64,000 bases of DNA, taken from the NCBI GenBank assembly GCA_030066085.1, contig JASJCI010000033.1, forward strand, positions 1 to 64,000, written 5' to 3'. Positions 7,643 through 16,644 of this stretch are shown here, one piece after another. The DNA comes from Gammaproteobacteria bacterium (GTDB lineage Bacteria > Pseudomonadota > Gammaproteobacteria > GCA-001735895). How positions within the stretch are numbered: position 1 is the stretch's first letter; each line of letters opens with the position of its first letter. Under the pieces are notes generated by a model that ran no database searches, had not been told where the DNA came from, and saw nothing but the letters and a program-made list of their open reading frames with translations. The position numbers were made by a program, and so were the translations under genes.

Positions 7643-8521
7643 ATGCGTTTAAGAAACTACGACAATCTGCGTAATTTTTGCCTGGTGGCAAGCTGCGGCA
7701 GTTTTACCCATGCCGCGGAAAAACTGAACCTGACCAAGGGCGCCGTCAGCCAGCAGATCGACCGACTCGAGGAAGAGCTCGGTTTCAGGCTGTTCGAACG
7801 CAGCAGGAGAGGGATCGAGTTGACGATGAACGGGCACAAGCTGCTGCGGGTTGCCACGTTGGCTTTTGAGTCGGTAGAGGAGGAAGTTGGACGTCTGCGA
7901 GGCCGCGACCAGCAGAGCCTCACTATCGGCATGGCGACCTACTTCGCGTCGCGCTGGTTGTCGCCTCGCTTGATGCATTTCATCACGCGCCATCCGGGTA
8001 TCGGGCTGCGCATACAGCCATTGATCGATTTACTGAATTTACGCGCCAACGATCTCGATATGGCGATTCGCTGGGGCAAGGGCGACTGGATGGACAAAGG
8101 TATGAAAGCCGAACTGATATTCCATGCACCGGCATCTCTCACCGCGAGTCCCGCTGTTGGCCGTCGAATCGAGACGCACGGGATCGCTGCGCTCATGAGC
8201 GAATTAAACCTGCTACATGACAGCGACGAAAGCCAGGCATGGATCGAATGGCATGATGCGGCTGGGCTCACAATACAATCGGGCCCGAACGACCTGGTAA
8301 TACCCGATCCCAATGTGCGCCTGCAGGCCGTCATTGACGGCCAAGGTGTCGGACTTTACGACTCGCTGATCGATAGCGAAATCGAGGCTGGAAGTTTATA
8401 CCGTTATCGGCATATCGAACTTGCCGACTACGGTTACTACCTGATCTATCCCGAAGATGTCGCCCCCGACTCTCCGATCCGGATATTTCGCGAGTGGATT
8501 ATGACCGAAGCAGAACAATGA
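7643..8521 (+). CDS. LysR-family transcriptional regulator, GcvA-like
   Basis: 292 residues. The winged helix lies at about 6-65 (NFCLVASCGSFTHAAEKLNL, then TKGAVSQQIDRLEEEL), followed by a GcvA-type effector domain (LTIGMATYFASRWLSPRLMHF). It is transcribed away from the gcvT-mttB pair with a 158-bp gap that contains two matching AT-rich palindromes, so it very likely controls that pair and itself. By analogy it responds to the methylated substrate or a product of the pathway, which is inference. It is distinct from the LysR protein at 1275, which belongs to the same subfamily. Confidence 0.9.
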   Translation: MRLRNYDNLRNFCLVASCGSFTHAAEKLNLTKGAVSQQIDRLEEELGFRLFERSRRGIELTMNGHKLLRVATLAFESVEEEVGRLRGRDQQSLTIGMATYFASRWLSPRLMHFITRHPGIGLRIQPLIDLLNLRANDLDMAIRWGKGDWMDKGMKAELIFHAPASLTASPAVGRRIETHGIAALMSELNLLHDSDESQAWIEWHDAAGLTIQSGPNDLVIPDPNVRLQAVIDGQGVGLYDSLIDSEIEAGSLYRYRHIELADYGYYLIYPEDVAPDSPIRIFREWIMTEAEQ

Positions 8522-8603
8522 CATGGTAGCAGTGAGAATTTAAGCCAAAAACCAGTGTGAATAGCTGCTTCGGCCCTTGCTAAAAAATTAACTGGAAACA
8601 AGT

Positions 8604-8660
8604 TAGCGGCCGATTCTGGCCGAAGAACGACTCCCGAGGCGAAGTTCCCAACGGCCGCTA
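8604..8660. repeat. Inverted repeat, possible fold-back element
   Basis: TAGCGGCCG at 8604-8612 pairs with CGGCCGCTA at 8652-8660 around a 39-base core that has its own GGCC-rich symmetry. It sits between the convergent LysR and NTF2-like genes. A second small hairpin, GGGGG/CCCCC with an 8-base loop, follows at 8673-8690. Neither has a T run, so a standard terminator is not supported; a degraded intergenic palindromic repeat is possible. Confidence 0.4.
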
Positions 8661-8702
8661 TAGAGGAATTGCGGGGGCGTCTTATCCCCCAATACTACTC
8701 GC

Positions 8703-9119
8703 TCAGGCCCATCCAAGCTGTTGCAGGCTGATCATGTCATTCCAGACCTTGGTCATATGCTTTATATGGCCCTGCTCTAATTCCATGTGATAGACGTATT
8801 CTGCGGCAACTTTTTTACCGGTTGGGGGTACCGGTCCGCCAGGTCCCGTCTGGGTGCCATGAAACACCGCAAAGGCCGCCACCGAGTTTCGAGATTCGTC
8901 TTCTGCAAAAAACCTGAGGTCATAATTCCCATCGGGGATCGGCGTGAAAAGATTCTTCATCCATTCGCAATACCCCTCGAGCGAAGTTATTTCCGCCAGC
9001 GCCGTCGTTTGCGCGGAAAACGTGGCGTCCGAATGACAATATTCGCTGCATTCATTCCAGCCCTTGCCGGTTTCGCAGGCTTCAAAAAAACGTTTCGCAG
9101 TGTCGAGATTAGTGCTCAT
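8703..9119 (-). CDS. NTF2-like/SnoaL-like protein
   Basis: 138 residues with the layout of the SnoaL/ester-cyclase-like branch of the NTF2 fold: helical start TAKRFFEACETGKGW, a middle GYCEWMKNLFTPIPDGNYDL, and a C-terminal sheet with VAAEYVYHMELEQGHIKHMTKVWND. Such proteins are small cone-shaped dimers that act as isomerases, hydrolases or binding proteins. AAAAGGAGGAGG just upstream of ATG 9119 gives a strong ribosome site. No neighbour indicates a pathway, so a specific role is not assigned. Confidence 0.75.
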   Translation of the reverse strand: MSTNLDTAKRFFEACETGKGWNECSEYCHSDATFSAQTTALAEITSLEGYCEWMKNLFTPIPDGNYDLRFFAEDESRNSVAAFAVFHGTQTGPGGPVPPTGKKVAAEYVYHMELEQGHIKHMTKVWNDMISLQQLGWA

Positions 9120-9497
9120 TACTATTCCTCCTCCTTTTACCCTGGATTTTTTTGATGGAGTTTACCTGCCGTATGATACCCCTGCGGAAGTTACAGATGA
9201 TCGTTTCTACTTATGTCCATGAAGCCGAAATAAACAGAATGAATAAATCGCTGAAGGTTTTATCTCTGGTAAATTTCACATGATCGAAGATCATGGTTTC
9301 GTGTGCGATGATTGATCAGCCGAAAAAACAGTATAAGAACCAGTATTCATTGCCAATTCCCGCAACGCCTGGCGCTGACCGAATGTCGCTGTTCTTTGCC
9401 CACCTCTATCGGTGCACCTTTATTGGTTCGATGAGTAGGCGTATATTGATCCAGCTCTCGACACCATGAGCGCGATCGAAAAAACAAGGAGGCTGGC
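9120..9497. other. Intergenic region between divergent small genes
   Basis: 378 bp without a credible gene. It is AT-rich and must hold the promoters for the NTF2-like gene (leftward) and the ABM-like gene (rightward). The only clear element is the palindrome at 9279-9295. Confidence 0.6.
9279..9295. promoter_or_regulatory. Operator-like palindrome
   Basis: CATGATC, GAA spacer, GATCATG: perfect 7-bp arms midway between two divergent genes. A regulator-binding site is plausible, but nothing shows which protein binds. Confidence 0.4.
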
Positions 9498-9800
9498 ATG
9501 CCGGGGTTTAATATCGTTCACTACAAGATAAAGCAGGGTATGGAAGACAAATTCCTGGAGGCTCATGGCTGGATGTCTCCTCTTCCCCCTGGATTCAGGC
9601 GCGGGAATCTCGTCAAAACCGGGGACCATCAATACTGCCTGGTTGGCGAATGGGACTCGACCCAGGATGCGCGTAACGCGGAATCTCAAATGGTCGGGAT
9701 GCTCAACCGCTTTCGCGAATACCTCGTCGACCAGGGTCCAGGCATTGGCGTTACAAACTTTTTTTCGGGCGACTCGATCAAGGAAATATCCAGCGACTAG
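9498..9800 (+). CDS. Small dimeric alpha-beta barrel (ABM-like) protein
   Basis: 100 residues starting MPGFNIVHYKIKQGMEDKFLEAH and containing LVGEWDSTQDARNAESQMVGMLNRF. The pattern (strand, KxGxxxxF helix, EWxSxxxxRxA) fits the antibiotic-biosynthesis-monooxygenase/stress-responsive dimeric barrel fold. GGAGG lies a few bases before the ATG. It has divergent upstream and convergent downstream neighbours, so it is probably a single-gene unit. Function unknown. Confidence 0.68.
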   Translation: MPGFNIVHYKIKQGMEDKFLEAHGWMSPLPPGFRRGNLVKTGDHQYCLVGEWDSTQDARNAESQMVGMLNRFREYLVDQGPGIGVTNFFSGDSIKEISSD

Positions 9801-9941
9801 TTATTCAGAGGCTGCCCTCTCGTCTACCCGCCGATCGACCCGGTACACGCGCAGCGAAGAGCGGCCAGGCCGGTGAAGCTGCCGGCATCGTTGCCGGGAG
9901 CTCAGGCCAGGGAAGACGTGACCTGGCAGCCCGGGCGTCCT

Positions 9942-10319
9942 CTATCGAGACTCGGGTTCGCAGGTCGTATCGGCCAGCAGATGACGACTGCCGTCGCGCA
10001 GATCGACAAGCACGCACTCTCCACCCGTTTTGACCAGGCGAAACCGGACAGGCTCGGTGACAACCCGCCCTCCCAGGGGGCGAATGCTCGACCGGTTCTG
10101 CGCGCCCGGCTCGAGCACGAGAAGGCTCGACCGGGTCAGCGCATCATCGGCGAGGGTTACCTCGTAGCCGCCCAGCAGGCCCGCCAGGGTCGACTGCAGT
10201 GCCGCCCTGCTGGCATCGCTCGGCGCCACGATCACGGCCTCGAACTCGGGCGTGTTGCCGAGGCAACCTGCAAGCAGGTTTATCGCGACTGCGAGCGGAA
10301 CAAGCGGCTTCGGATTCAT
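9942..10319 (-). CDS. Small lipoprotein of unknown function
   Basis: 125 residues with a short hydrophobic signal ending in the lipobox LAGC at about residues 16-19, so it should be lipidated and membrane-attached. The remainder has no recognisable motif. Its ATG overlaps the stop of the S41 protease by four bases (ATGA), so it is the last gene of a three-gene operon. It may be a partner of the protease, but only the neighbourhood supports that. Confidence 0.72.
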   Translation of the reverse strand: MNPKPLVPLAVAINLLAGCLGNTPEFEAVIVAPSDASRAALQSTLAGLLGGYEVTLADDALTRSSLLVLEPGAQNRSSIRPLGGRVVTEPVRFRLVKTGGECVLVDLRDGSRHLLADTTCEPESR

Positions 10320-11911
10320 TGTGGATTGCGCAGGATGCGGTTTTGCAGCCAGGGAGTCTTGAACAGGATTCCATCGCCGGGACGCGCATCCCGCCCGGGC
10401 TCTGAACTATCGGCACGTCCGCTGGGGACCGGACAGCTGCCCGGCGCATCGCGATATGCCAGCGCCGCGGCGAGGCGCGCTTCCGCCGGGTCTCCAAGCA
10501 AATTTTCAAAGTCATCCGCAACCGAACAGCCGGGCAGGATTTCCCCCGGACTGCTGACGGTGTTCTGCGGCGAGTAGCCATCGGTATAGTCACCGAAATT
10601 CATCGCGTTGACGCCGCGAAACTGGATCGTGAAGTAAGTCGTACCGCAGTTATCGGTCGGATAAAAGCCATAGGGTTTGCCGCAGGTGGTAGAGCCAAAC
10701 AGGATGACGTCGACGCCCACGCCTCTCAGGCTGTTGATAATGGACTCGCTCGCGGAACAGGTGCCGGGGCCGATCAGCACGTAAACCCGCGACAGGTTCA
10801 GGCTCGGCAAAGCCTGGCCCGCCATCGTGGAGAATCCCTGTGTCGTCGAATGAAAGGGCGTGGGCGAGAGCGGCTGGCCCGTCACCGGGTTGGTTACCGG
10901 GTGTTTATCGTTGAATTGCAGGGTCTCAAACGGCTGACCGGCAGTCGGGACCGGTCCGGCTATCATGTAGGCAAGCTCGCTGGCAATGTCCAGGAACCCG
11001 CCGCCGTTGTAACGCAAATCGAGCACGAGATCGAGAATTCCCGGCGCCGTATTGAGCTGGTTTACCGCGTCGATCAACTCCTGTTCCGCGGTTGCGATAT
11101 GGTCGTTGAACAACAGGTAACCCACTCGACCTGAAAGGGTTGTAAGCACCGTTACGTTCTGCACGGGATCGCTGGTAATGTTGGCAGAAGTCATCGAAAC
11201 CATGCGGCTTACCATTGCACCCTGGTCGAGTACCTCGAACATGTGAGTCTCGCCCGTCGCGTCGGGAAACAGACCCTCGTTGAGAATATCGATACCGGCC
11301 AGCGTGTTGTCGTTGATGTCGACGCCATCGATGCTCAGTATTCTCGCTCCGCGAGCGAGGTTTACGGCCGGGTTCGTGGCAGGCGAGCCGGGTTCGGTAT
11401 ACGCCACGACCACTTCACGAGGCGGTACGGATGACAGCAGCACAAACGCCGCGCCGTATCCCGGCGCCACCCCTGACTGCGAAATCTGAAACCACTCATC
11501 CGAAGGGACCGTGAAATGGAAGCGGTCTTTTGCTCTGCCCGAAGGGGTCAGCTCGTTCGTTTTCAACAGGTCGAAGTAAACCTCCGGGTCGCTGTAAAGC
11601 GCCGGGTCTCGATCGACAATTTCGTCGTACCAGAGATAGGTATCGTTACTGTAGGAACGCAGGAAGTTGTTTTCATCGAGTATGCTTCCCTGTATGTCGC
11701 TGAAAGGCAGGTTGGTGAAAGGATTGATACCACCGCGAGGATTGGCGCACCTGGCCCAGAAGGTCGCGGCGGGCAGAAACAGGCCCGGCTCCCAGTCGGA
11801 ATCGCTGCCGCCACCGCCGCCGCCTCCGCTGGCAATGATCCCGATGGAGCCCAACAGGTATACACCGCACAACAGGATGGCCCGCAAATACCGGGGCTTA
11901 GCGGACCGCAC
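10316..11911 (-). CDS. S41-family serine peptidase (tail-specific/CtpA-like), exported
   Basis: 531 residues. A hydrophobic N terminus (about 9-28) is followed by seven or more glycines, a common linker after the membrane anchor in this group. A PDZ-like region spans roughly 145-235 (GYGAAFVLLS, GARILSIDGVDIND). The protease core has DLRYNGGG near 299, the nucleophile region GPGTCSASES at 381-390, and the general-base lysine in TTCGKPYG at about residue 412, giving the Ser/Lys dyad of S41 enzymes. It overlaps the VanZ-like gene upstream by 14 bases and the lipoprotein gene downstream by four. Natural substrate unknown; processing of envelope proteins is likely. Confidence 0.85.
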   Translation of the reverse strand: MRSAKPRYLRAILLCGVYLLGSIGIIASGGGGGGGSDSDWEPGLFLPAATFWARCANPRGGINPFTNLPFSDIQGSILDENNFLRSYSNDTYLWYDEIVDRDPALYSDPEVYFDLLKTNELTPSGRAKDRFHFTVPSDEWFQISQSGVAPGYGAAFVLLSSVPPREVVVAYTEPGSPATNPAVNLARGARILSIDGVDINDNTLAGIDILNEGLFPDATGETHMFEVLDQGAMVSRMVSMTSANITSDPVQNVTVLTTLSGRVGYLLFNDHIATAEQELIDAVNQLNTAPGILDLVLDLRYNGGGFLDIASELAYMIAGPVPTAGQPFETLQFNDKHPVTNPVTGQPLSPTPFHSTTQGFSTMAGQALPSLNLSRVYVLIGPGTCSASESIINSLRGVGVDVILFGSTTCGKPYGFYPTDNCGTTYFTIQFRGVNAMNFGDYTDGYSPQNTVSSPGEILPGCSVADDFENLLGDPAEARLAAALAYRDAPGSCPVPSGRADSSEPGRDARPGDGILFKTPWLQNRILRNPQ

Positions 11912-12407
11912 GACTCGTCCTCCCCGCTAAACGTGAAATTATCGTCAACGCGACAAGACATCCGGCCAGCGTTGCCAAGACATCGAGTGGATCAAAAATA
12001 CCTCGCGACCAGTAAGGCCCGACTACCGCCCAGGCCGGACCTGGAATCATTTCCGCACCCAGGTCCGAGATAGCGCCCGCAAACAGGGAATGCTGTGACA
12101 GCTCCAGCATCAGGGACAGACCGGTCCAGGCAAGACAGTGCAGTCTCGCCCTGTCTTCACCCGCCGCACAGGCACCCAGCAGCAAACCAATCGCCAGGGT
12201 GTAGAAAAACGACGGTGCGCTGCCGAAAATGGCCGTATAACTTGCCAGTTCGTTATTCGTAGCCGTCCATGTCGATAAAACTTCCGGCGGGACGCTGCGG
12301 GCGAAACAATACACCGCTATTGCCAGCGATAAACTGGCAACGACGGTGAAACCGGCAAGCAGCCTGTCACGTGTCATCGCTTTATCCAGGCCCAACCACA
12401 TCGTCAA
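11898..12407 (-). CDS. VanZ-like membrane protein
   Basis: 169 residues with about four membrane spans (17-36, 61-84, 92-108, 142-160). Features of the VanZ-like family are an acidic/Gln pair in the third segment (LMLELSQH) and a later FDPLDVLATLAGCLVAL stretch. The family is linked to glycopeptide tolerance in a few cases, but most members are uncharacterised. It is the first gene of the operon leading to the S41 protease, overlapping it by 14 bases, so the three products may work together in the envelope. Confidence 0.65.
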   Translation of the reverse strand: MTMWLGLDKAMTRDRLLAGFTVVASLSLAIAVYCFARSVPPEVLSTWTATNNELASYTAIFGSAPSFFYTLAIGLLLGACAAGEDRARLHCLAWTGLSLMLELSQHSLFAGAISDLGAEMIPGPAWAVVGPYWSRGIFDPLDVLATLAGCLVALTIISRLAGRTSRAVR

Positions 12408-12539
12408 ACGTTCTTGATATCAGATTTCGAATATCCTTGCCAGCGGTGTCGGCTGCTGGCGAGGGCACAGGTCGGGCATTTTGCTTGCAAAAATTACAAG
12501 TATGAACGCCTTCTTTTATAATCGCCGTGAAACCAGGGG

Positions 12540-12821
12540 ATGCGTGCCAGGATCATGATTTCCGTAGACGATTTGAGTACAGAAGCGCAATTGGCCTACC
12601 GGGCCTATCTCGATATGAGCGACAGCAAAAAGGCTCATTTCGAGCGCCTGGAGTCAATCCATGGCAAGTATGAATCCGGTGGCGCGCCCAGCATCGCGGA
12701 AAACCTGGAACTGGAAAAACTGCTTGCCCGGCACGACAAGAACGTACTGGCGTTCAGGACGGCAATGGCCGCCGTTACCGACACCAGCGAAAAGCAAACC
12801 CTGGTTCAGCTGATGTCCTGA
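12540..12821 (+). CDS. Small hypothetical protein
   Basis: 93 residues, mostly helical by composition, no signal peptide or membrane segment. I do not recognise a family. The start may be the ATG at 12540 or the ATG at 12555; CCAGGA sits before the second. The strand agrees with the enoyl-CoA hydratase downstream, but 150 bases separate them. Confidence 0.55.
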   Translation: MRARIMISVDDLSTEAQLAYRAYLDMSDSKKAHFERLESIHGKYESGGAPSIAENLELEKLLARHDKNVLAFRTAMAAVTDTSEKQTLVQLMS

Positions 12822-12974
12822 GCAGGGCCCTGGTCGATATACGACCGTGTTTGGCCACCCGGTGCGGGCGGGCCTGCCGCCATGTCTGTTTTTGCTCGCG
12901 GGTGTTGGCGGAATTACCACCATTTCCCGGCAGGTAGTACGATGAACCGGCCTGACTCCATCGAGGAACGAACC

Positions 12975-13721
12975 ATGACCCGCACCGCCAGCCCACCTCT
13001 CCAGGTCGAACAGGGTGACGGCCTGCTGCAGCTCACGCTGAACCGCCCGGACAGTGCCAACGCGCTGAATCCCGGGCTGACCGAGGCCCTCATCGAGACA
13101 CTCGACCGGGCCGACGATGTCCGGCTCTGCGTCCTGCGCGGCGCGGGCCGGCATTTTTGCGCCGGCTTCGATCTCTCCGGCCTGGAGAGCATGAGCGACG
13201 GTGACCTGCTGTGGCGCTTCCTGCGGATCGAGACGCTGCTGCAGGCGGTGCATCACGCGCCGTTTCCGGTGGTGGCATTCGGCCACGGTCAGCTGGTCGG
13301 CGCGGGCGCCGACCTGTTCGCCGCATGCTGGCGCCGCGTCGCCGCAGCCGATGCCAGGTTCAGGATGCCGGGCTGGAATTTCGAGCTTGCGCTGGGTACG
13401 CGGCGGCTGACGCATCGGATCGGCCAGGACGCGGCGCGGGACCTGCTCATCGACACCCGGGTGTTATCGGCCGGGGAGAGCCTGGCCTGCGGGCTGGCAA
13501 CCGACCTGGCGCCGCAAGAAGAGTGGCCCGCGCTAAGCGCGGAATTGAAGCAACGCGCCAGCACCCTGTCACCGCGCGCCATGCAGCAGATGCTCGGCCT
13601 GACCACGCGGGACAGCCGCAGCGAGGACCTGGCCGCAATCGTGCAGACCGCCGGACGTCCGGGACTGAGGGACAGGATCCTGGCTTACCGCGACCGCGTA
13701 AAAGCATCCGCGGCCGACTGA
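12975..13721 (+). CDS. Enoyl-CoA hydratase/isomerase family protein
   Basis: 248 residues of crotonase fold: LTLNRPDSANALNP near the N terminus, the CoA/oxyanion region HFCAGFDLSGLESM, and GQLVGAGADLFAACWRRVAAADARFRMPG. Crotonase enzymes hydrate or isomerise acyl-CoA double bonds. The usual first catalytic glutamate segment (GGGxxLAxxxD) is altered to GAGADLFAAC, so the reaction may differ from standard hydration. The ATG at 12975 gives the normal family N terminus; an earlier ATG at 12942 is possible. No fatty-acid gene is adjacent. Confidence 0.8.
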   Translation: MTRTASPPLQVEQGDGLLQLTLNRPDSANALNPGLTEALIETLDRADDVRLCVLRGAGRHFCAGFDLSGLESMSDGDLLWRFLRIETLLQAVHHAPFPVVAFGHGQLVGAGADLFAACWRRVAAADARFRMPGWNFELALGTRRLTHRIGQDAARDLLIDTRVLSAGESLACGLATDLAPQEEWPALSAELKQRASTLSPRAMQQMLGLTTRDSRSEDLAAIVQTAGRPGLRDRILAYRDRVKASAAD

Positions 13722-13893
13722 GCCTCGCCGGGCGCGGCTCATTTGCCAGGAGTACGGTTCTGGTCCACTGTTACCAGTCTGCACCCGGGGGCATCCGACG
13801 ACGAGCCAACCCGGAAATTCCTGTGCCAAAAGCCTGTCGAACCCGTAGACTTGCCCGCAGGTTACATCGATTATCCAGGCTAACGGACCCGCT

Positions 13894-15642
13894 TTGAAAA
13901 AACCGTCCACCTCCCGCCTCATGTTATGGCTGTTCGGCAAGCTCGCGCCCTTCAAGGGACGCGTGGTAATTGCCCTGCTGGCCCTCGTGATCAGCGCGTT
14001 TTCCTGGCTGGTGCTTGGCCAGGGCGTGAGGATCGTCGTCGACCAGGGGCTGGTGGCCGACGACACGCGGGCGCTGGATACCATGATGCTGGTGGTGCTG
14101 GGGATCACGATGGTCGGCAGCATCGCCGCTTACGTGCGTATGTACCTGACGTTCTGGCTCGGCGAGCGGGTGAGCGCGGATATACGCACCGAGGTCTATG
14201 CCCACCTGCTGACGCTGTCACCGGGCTTCTTCGAAAAAACCCGCACCGGCGAGGTGATCTCCCGCTTCACCAGCGACACTACCGTGCTGCAGACGGTCAT
14301 CGGTATTGGCCTGTCGATGCTGTTGCGCGCCAGCATTACCTTTGTCGGCGCGGTCGCGCTGATGCTGTTCACCAGCCCCCTGCTAACCCTCTACGTGCTC
14401 ATCGCGGTACCGATCGTGCTGTTGCCCATTCGCTGGATCGGTCCGAGGGTCAGGCGCTTCTCGCGCCTTAGCCAGGACCGCGTGGCCGACATGGGCGCCT
14501 ATGTCGACGAGAGCCTGCACGAGATCAATACCGTGCAGGCATACACCCACGAGCAACTCGATCGCCGGCTGTTCGATGACCGGGTCGAGGCCGTGATGGA
14601 CGCGGCATCACAGCGCATTCGCTACCGGGCCCTGCTGTTCGCGACGATCATGAGCATCAGCATCGGCGCGATCACGGTTGTTGCCTGGCTGGGCGCGCGC
14701 GACGTACTCGCAGGCGGATTGAGCGCCGGCGAGTTGACCGCATTCATGTTCTACGCGGTGATGGCTGGCGCCGCGGTGGCAACCATCAGCGAAGTGATCG
14801 GCGAGGTGCAGAAGGCAGCCGGCGCCAGCGAGCGGCTGCGTGAACTGCTCGACACTCACAGCAATGTGGCCGAAGTCAGCGATCCGCGCTTGCTGCCGGT
14901 AACGGTACGCGGCGAGCTGACCTTCGACAAACTCAGCTTCAGCTACCCCGCGGCACCGGACCAGGCGGTGCTGCAGGACATCAGCCTGCAGGTCTCGCCG
15001 GGCGAGAGAGTCGCGCTGGTGGGTCCGAGCGGTGCCGGTAAATCCACGCTGTTCCAGCTGTTGCTGCGTTTCTACGATCCCCAGTGCGGCCGCATCCTGA
15101 TCGACGATATCCCGGTAGACGAGCTGTCCTTGCAACAATTGCGCACGCAGTACGCGATGGTCCCGCAGGAATCCGTCATCTTCGCCGCCTCGGCACTGGA
15201 GAATATCCGCTACGGCCGGCCGGATGCCGCCCCGGAAGAAGTGCGACGCGCGGCCGTGGCCGCCAGGGCAGACGAGTTCATTCGCGCGTTACCCGAAGGT
15301 TACGATACCGACCTCGGCGAACGCGGGGTACGCCTGTCCGGCGGGCAGAAACAACGTATCTCGATTGCCAGGGCAATACTGGCGGATCGTCCGATCCTGC
15401 TGCTGGACGAAGCCACCAGCTCGCTGGACGCCAGCAACGAGCGGCAGGTCAAACTGGCGCTCGACGAGTTGATGCAGGGCAAGACCACGCTGATCATTGC
15501 GCATCGGCTCGCTACCGTGATCAATGCCGACCGTATCGTGGTCATCGACAACGGCCGCATCATCGATATCGGCAAGCACGACAGCCTGGTGGCAACCAAT
15601 CAACTGTACAAGGAGTTTGCCGAGCTGCAGCTGGTGAGCTGA
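13894..15642 (+). CDS. MsbA-like ABC exporter (fused membrane and ATPase domains)
   Basis: 582 residues, the normal half-transporter length. Six membrane spans occupy about 20-300, with the coupling region FFEKTRTGEVISRFTSDT typical of lipid and drug exporters. The ATPase has Walker A GPSGAGKST (about 371-379), Q-loop MVPQESVIF, signature LSGGQKQRISIARA, Walker B ILLLDEATSSLD and the switch histidine in IIAHRL. It works as a homodimer in the inner membrane, moving lipids, lipopeptides or drugs outward. The start is a TTG at 13894; an ATG at 13921 would remove nine residues and is a fair alternative. Substrate unknown. Confidence 0.9.
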   Translation: MKKPSTSRLMLWLFGKLAPFKGRVVIALLALVISAFSWLVLGQGVRIVVDQGLVADDTRALDTMMLVVLGITMVGSIAAYVRMYLTFWLGERVSADIRTEVYAHLLTLSPGFFEKTRTGEVISRFTSDTTVLQTVIGIGLSMLLRASITFVGAVALMLFTSPLLTLYVLIAVPIVLLPIRWIGPRVRRFSRLSQDRVADMGAYVDESLHEINTVQAYTHEQLDRRLFDDRVEAVMDAASQRIRYRALLFATIMSISIGAITVVAWLGARDVLAGGLSAGELTAFMFYAVMAGAAVATISEVIGEVQKAAGASERLRELLDTHSNVAEVSDPRLLPVTVRGELTFDKLSFSYPAAPDQAVLQDISLQVSPGERVALVGPSGAGKSTLFQLLLRFYDPQCGRILIDDIPVDELSLQQLRTQYAMVPQESVIFAASALENIRYGRPDAAPEEVRRAAVAARADEFIRALPEGYDTDLGERGVRLSGGQKQRISIARAILADRPILLLDEATSSLDASNERQVKLALDELMQGKTTLIIAHRLATVINADRIVVIDNGRIIDIGKHDSLVATNQLYKEFAELQLVS

Positions 15643-15843
15643 TACCCGGAAAATTTGCAACAGTCGTGCGTAACACGGATCGGTTCGAACGACGACGACT
15701 CGCATGGTTCAAATGAGATGCATTGGTTACCGACCGCTTTGCTACGTGGTTATAATCGGCCTGTGTTCGATGGCTACCCGGCGGGCGGCAGCCACCAGTG
15801 CGCCGCGGGTACAGAAAATACCGATCTGAACGAGGGCTAGACG

Positions 15844-16635
15844 ATGACCGATGGAGAATTCCAGGAATACGACGACGACCTGGTTGCGCTGCTGGAGGCA
15901 GTGTGGGGCGAGGGCTACATGTCGCCCGGCGGCGACGCCGAGGTCGACCGCTACCTCGAAGGTATCGACCTTGCCGGCCAGCATGTCCTCGACATCGGCT
16001 GCGGGCTCGGTGGGATCGACCTGCACCTGCTGCGCGCGCATGGTGTCGCGAAGGTCACCGGTATCGATATCGAGGACGACCTGATCACGCGCTGCGACCG
16101 CCTGGCCGAGCGTCACGGCATCACCGACAGGGTCGACTTTCGGCGGGTCGAGCCCGGCCCGCTGCCGTTCGCCGACGGCAGCTTCGACGCCGTCACGAGC
16201 AAGGACTCCATCATTCATATCGCCGACAAGCACGCGCTCGCGACCGATATCTTTCGCGTTTTACAGCCCGGCGGCTGGTTCGTCGCCAGCGACTGGCTTT
16301 CGGGTTACGAGGGTGAACCGTCGCCCGAGATGGCGGCCTATCTCGAGGCCGAGGGCCTGGATTTCGGCCTCGCTTCGGCGGATACCTATCGCGCCGCACT
16401 CGAAGCCGCGGGCTTCGTCGACATCGCCGTGGTCGACCGCAACAGCTGGTACCGCGAGGAAGCACGGCACGAGCGCGACCAACTGACCGGTGCACTCTAC
16501 GCCGATCTCGAGAGCCAGATCGGGCGAGAATTTCTGCAACGCCAGATCGACGTCTGGAATACGATGATCGTCGTGCTCGACCTGGGGCAGCTGCGCCCGA
16601 CCCACCTGCGGGGACGTAAACCGCCAGCGGGCTAA
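15844..16635 (+). CDS. SAM-dependent methyltransferase, phosphoethanolamine/dimethylglycine-methyltransferase-like
   Basis: 263 residues. Class I methyltransferase motifs are [11 protein letters not shown] (motif I, about 56-66), TGIDIED (motif II), [19 protein letters not shown] and [14 protein letters not shown]. The preceding [15 protein letters not shown] closely resembles the segment before motif I in phosphoethanolamine N-methyltransferases and related dimethylglycine methyltransferases. It may therefore N-methylate a small amine or headgroup, which fits a genome rich in methylated amines, but other substrates cannot be excluded. The ATG at 15844 is preceded by GAGGGCTAG. Confidence 0.78.
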   Translation: MTDGEFQEYDDDLVALLEAVWGEGYMSPGGDAEVDRYLEGIDLAGQHVLDIGCGLGGIDLHLLRAHGVAKVTGIDIEDDLITRCDRLAERHGITDRVDFRRVEPGPLPFADGSFDAVTSKDSIIHIADKHALATDIFRVLQPGGWFVASDWLSGYEGEPSPEMAAYLEAEGLDFGLASADTYRAALEAAGFVDIAVVDRNSWYREEARHERDQLTGALYADLESQIGREFLQRQIDVWNTMIVVLDLGQLRPTHLRGRKPPAG

Positions 16636-16644
16636 ACCGGTCGG

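Noticed and set aside
8673..8690. GGGGG/CCCCC hairpin as terminator between convergent genes
   Set aside because: Short stem, eight-base loop and no T run on either strand.
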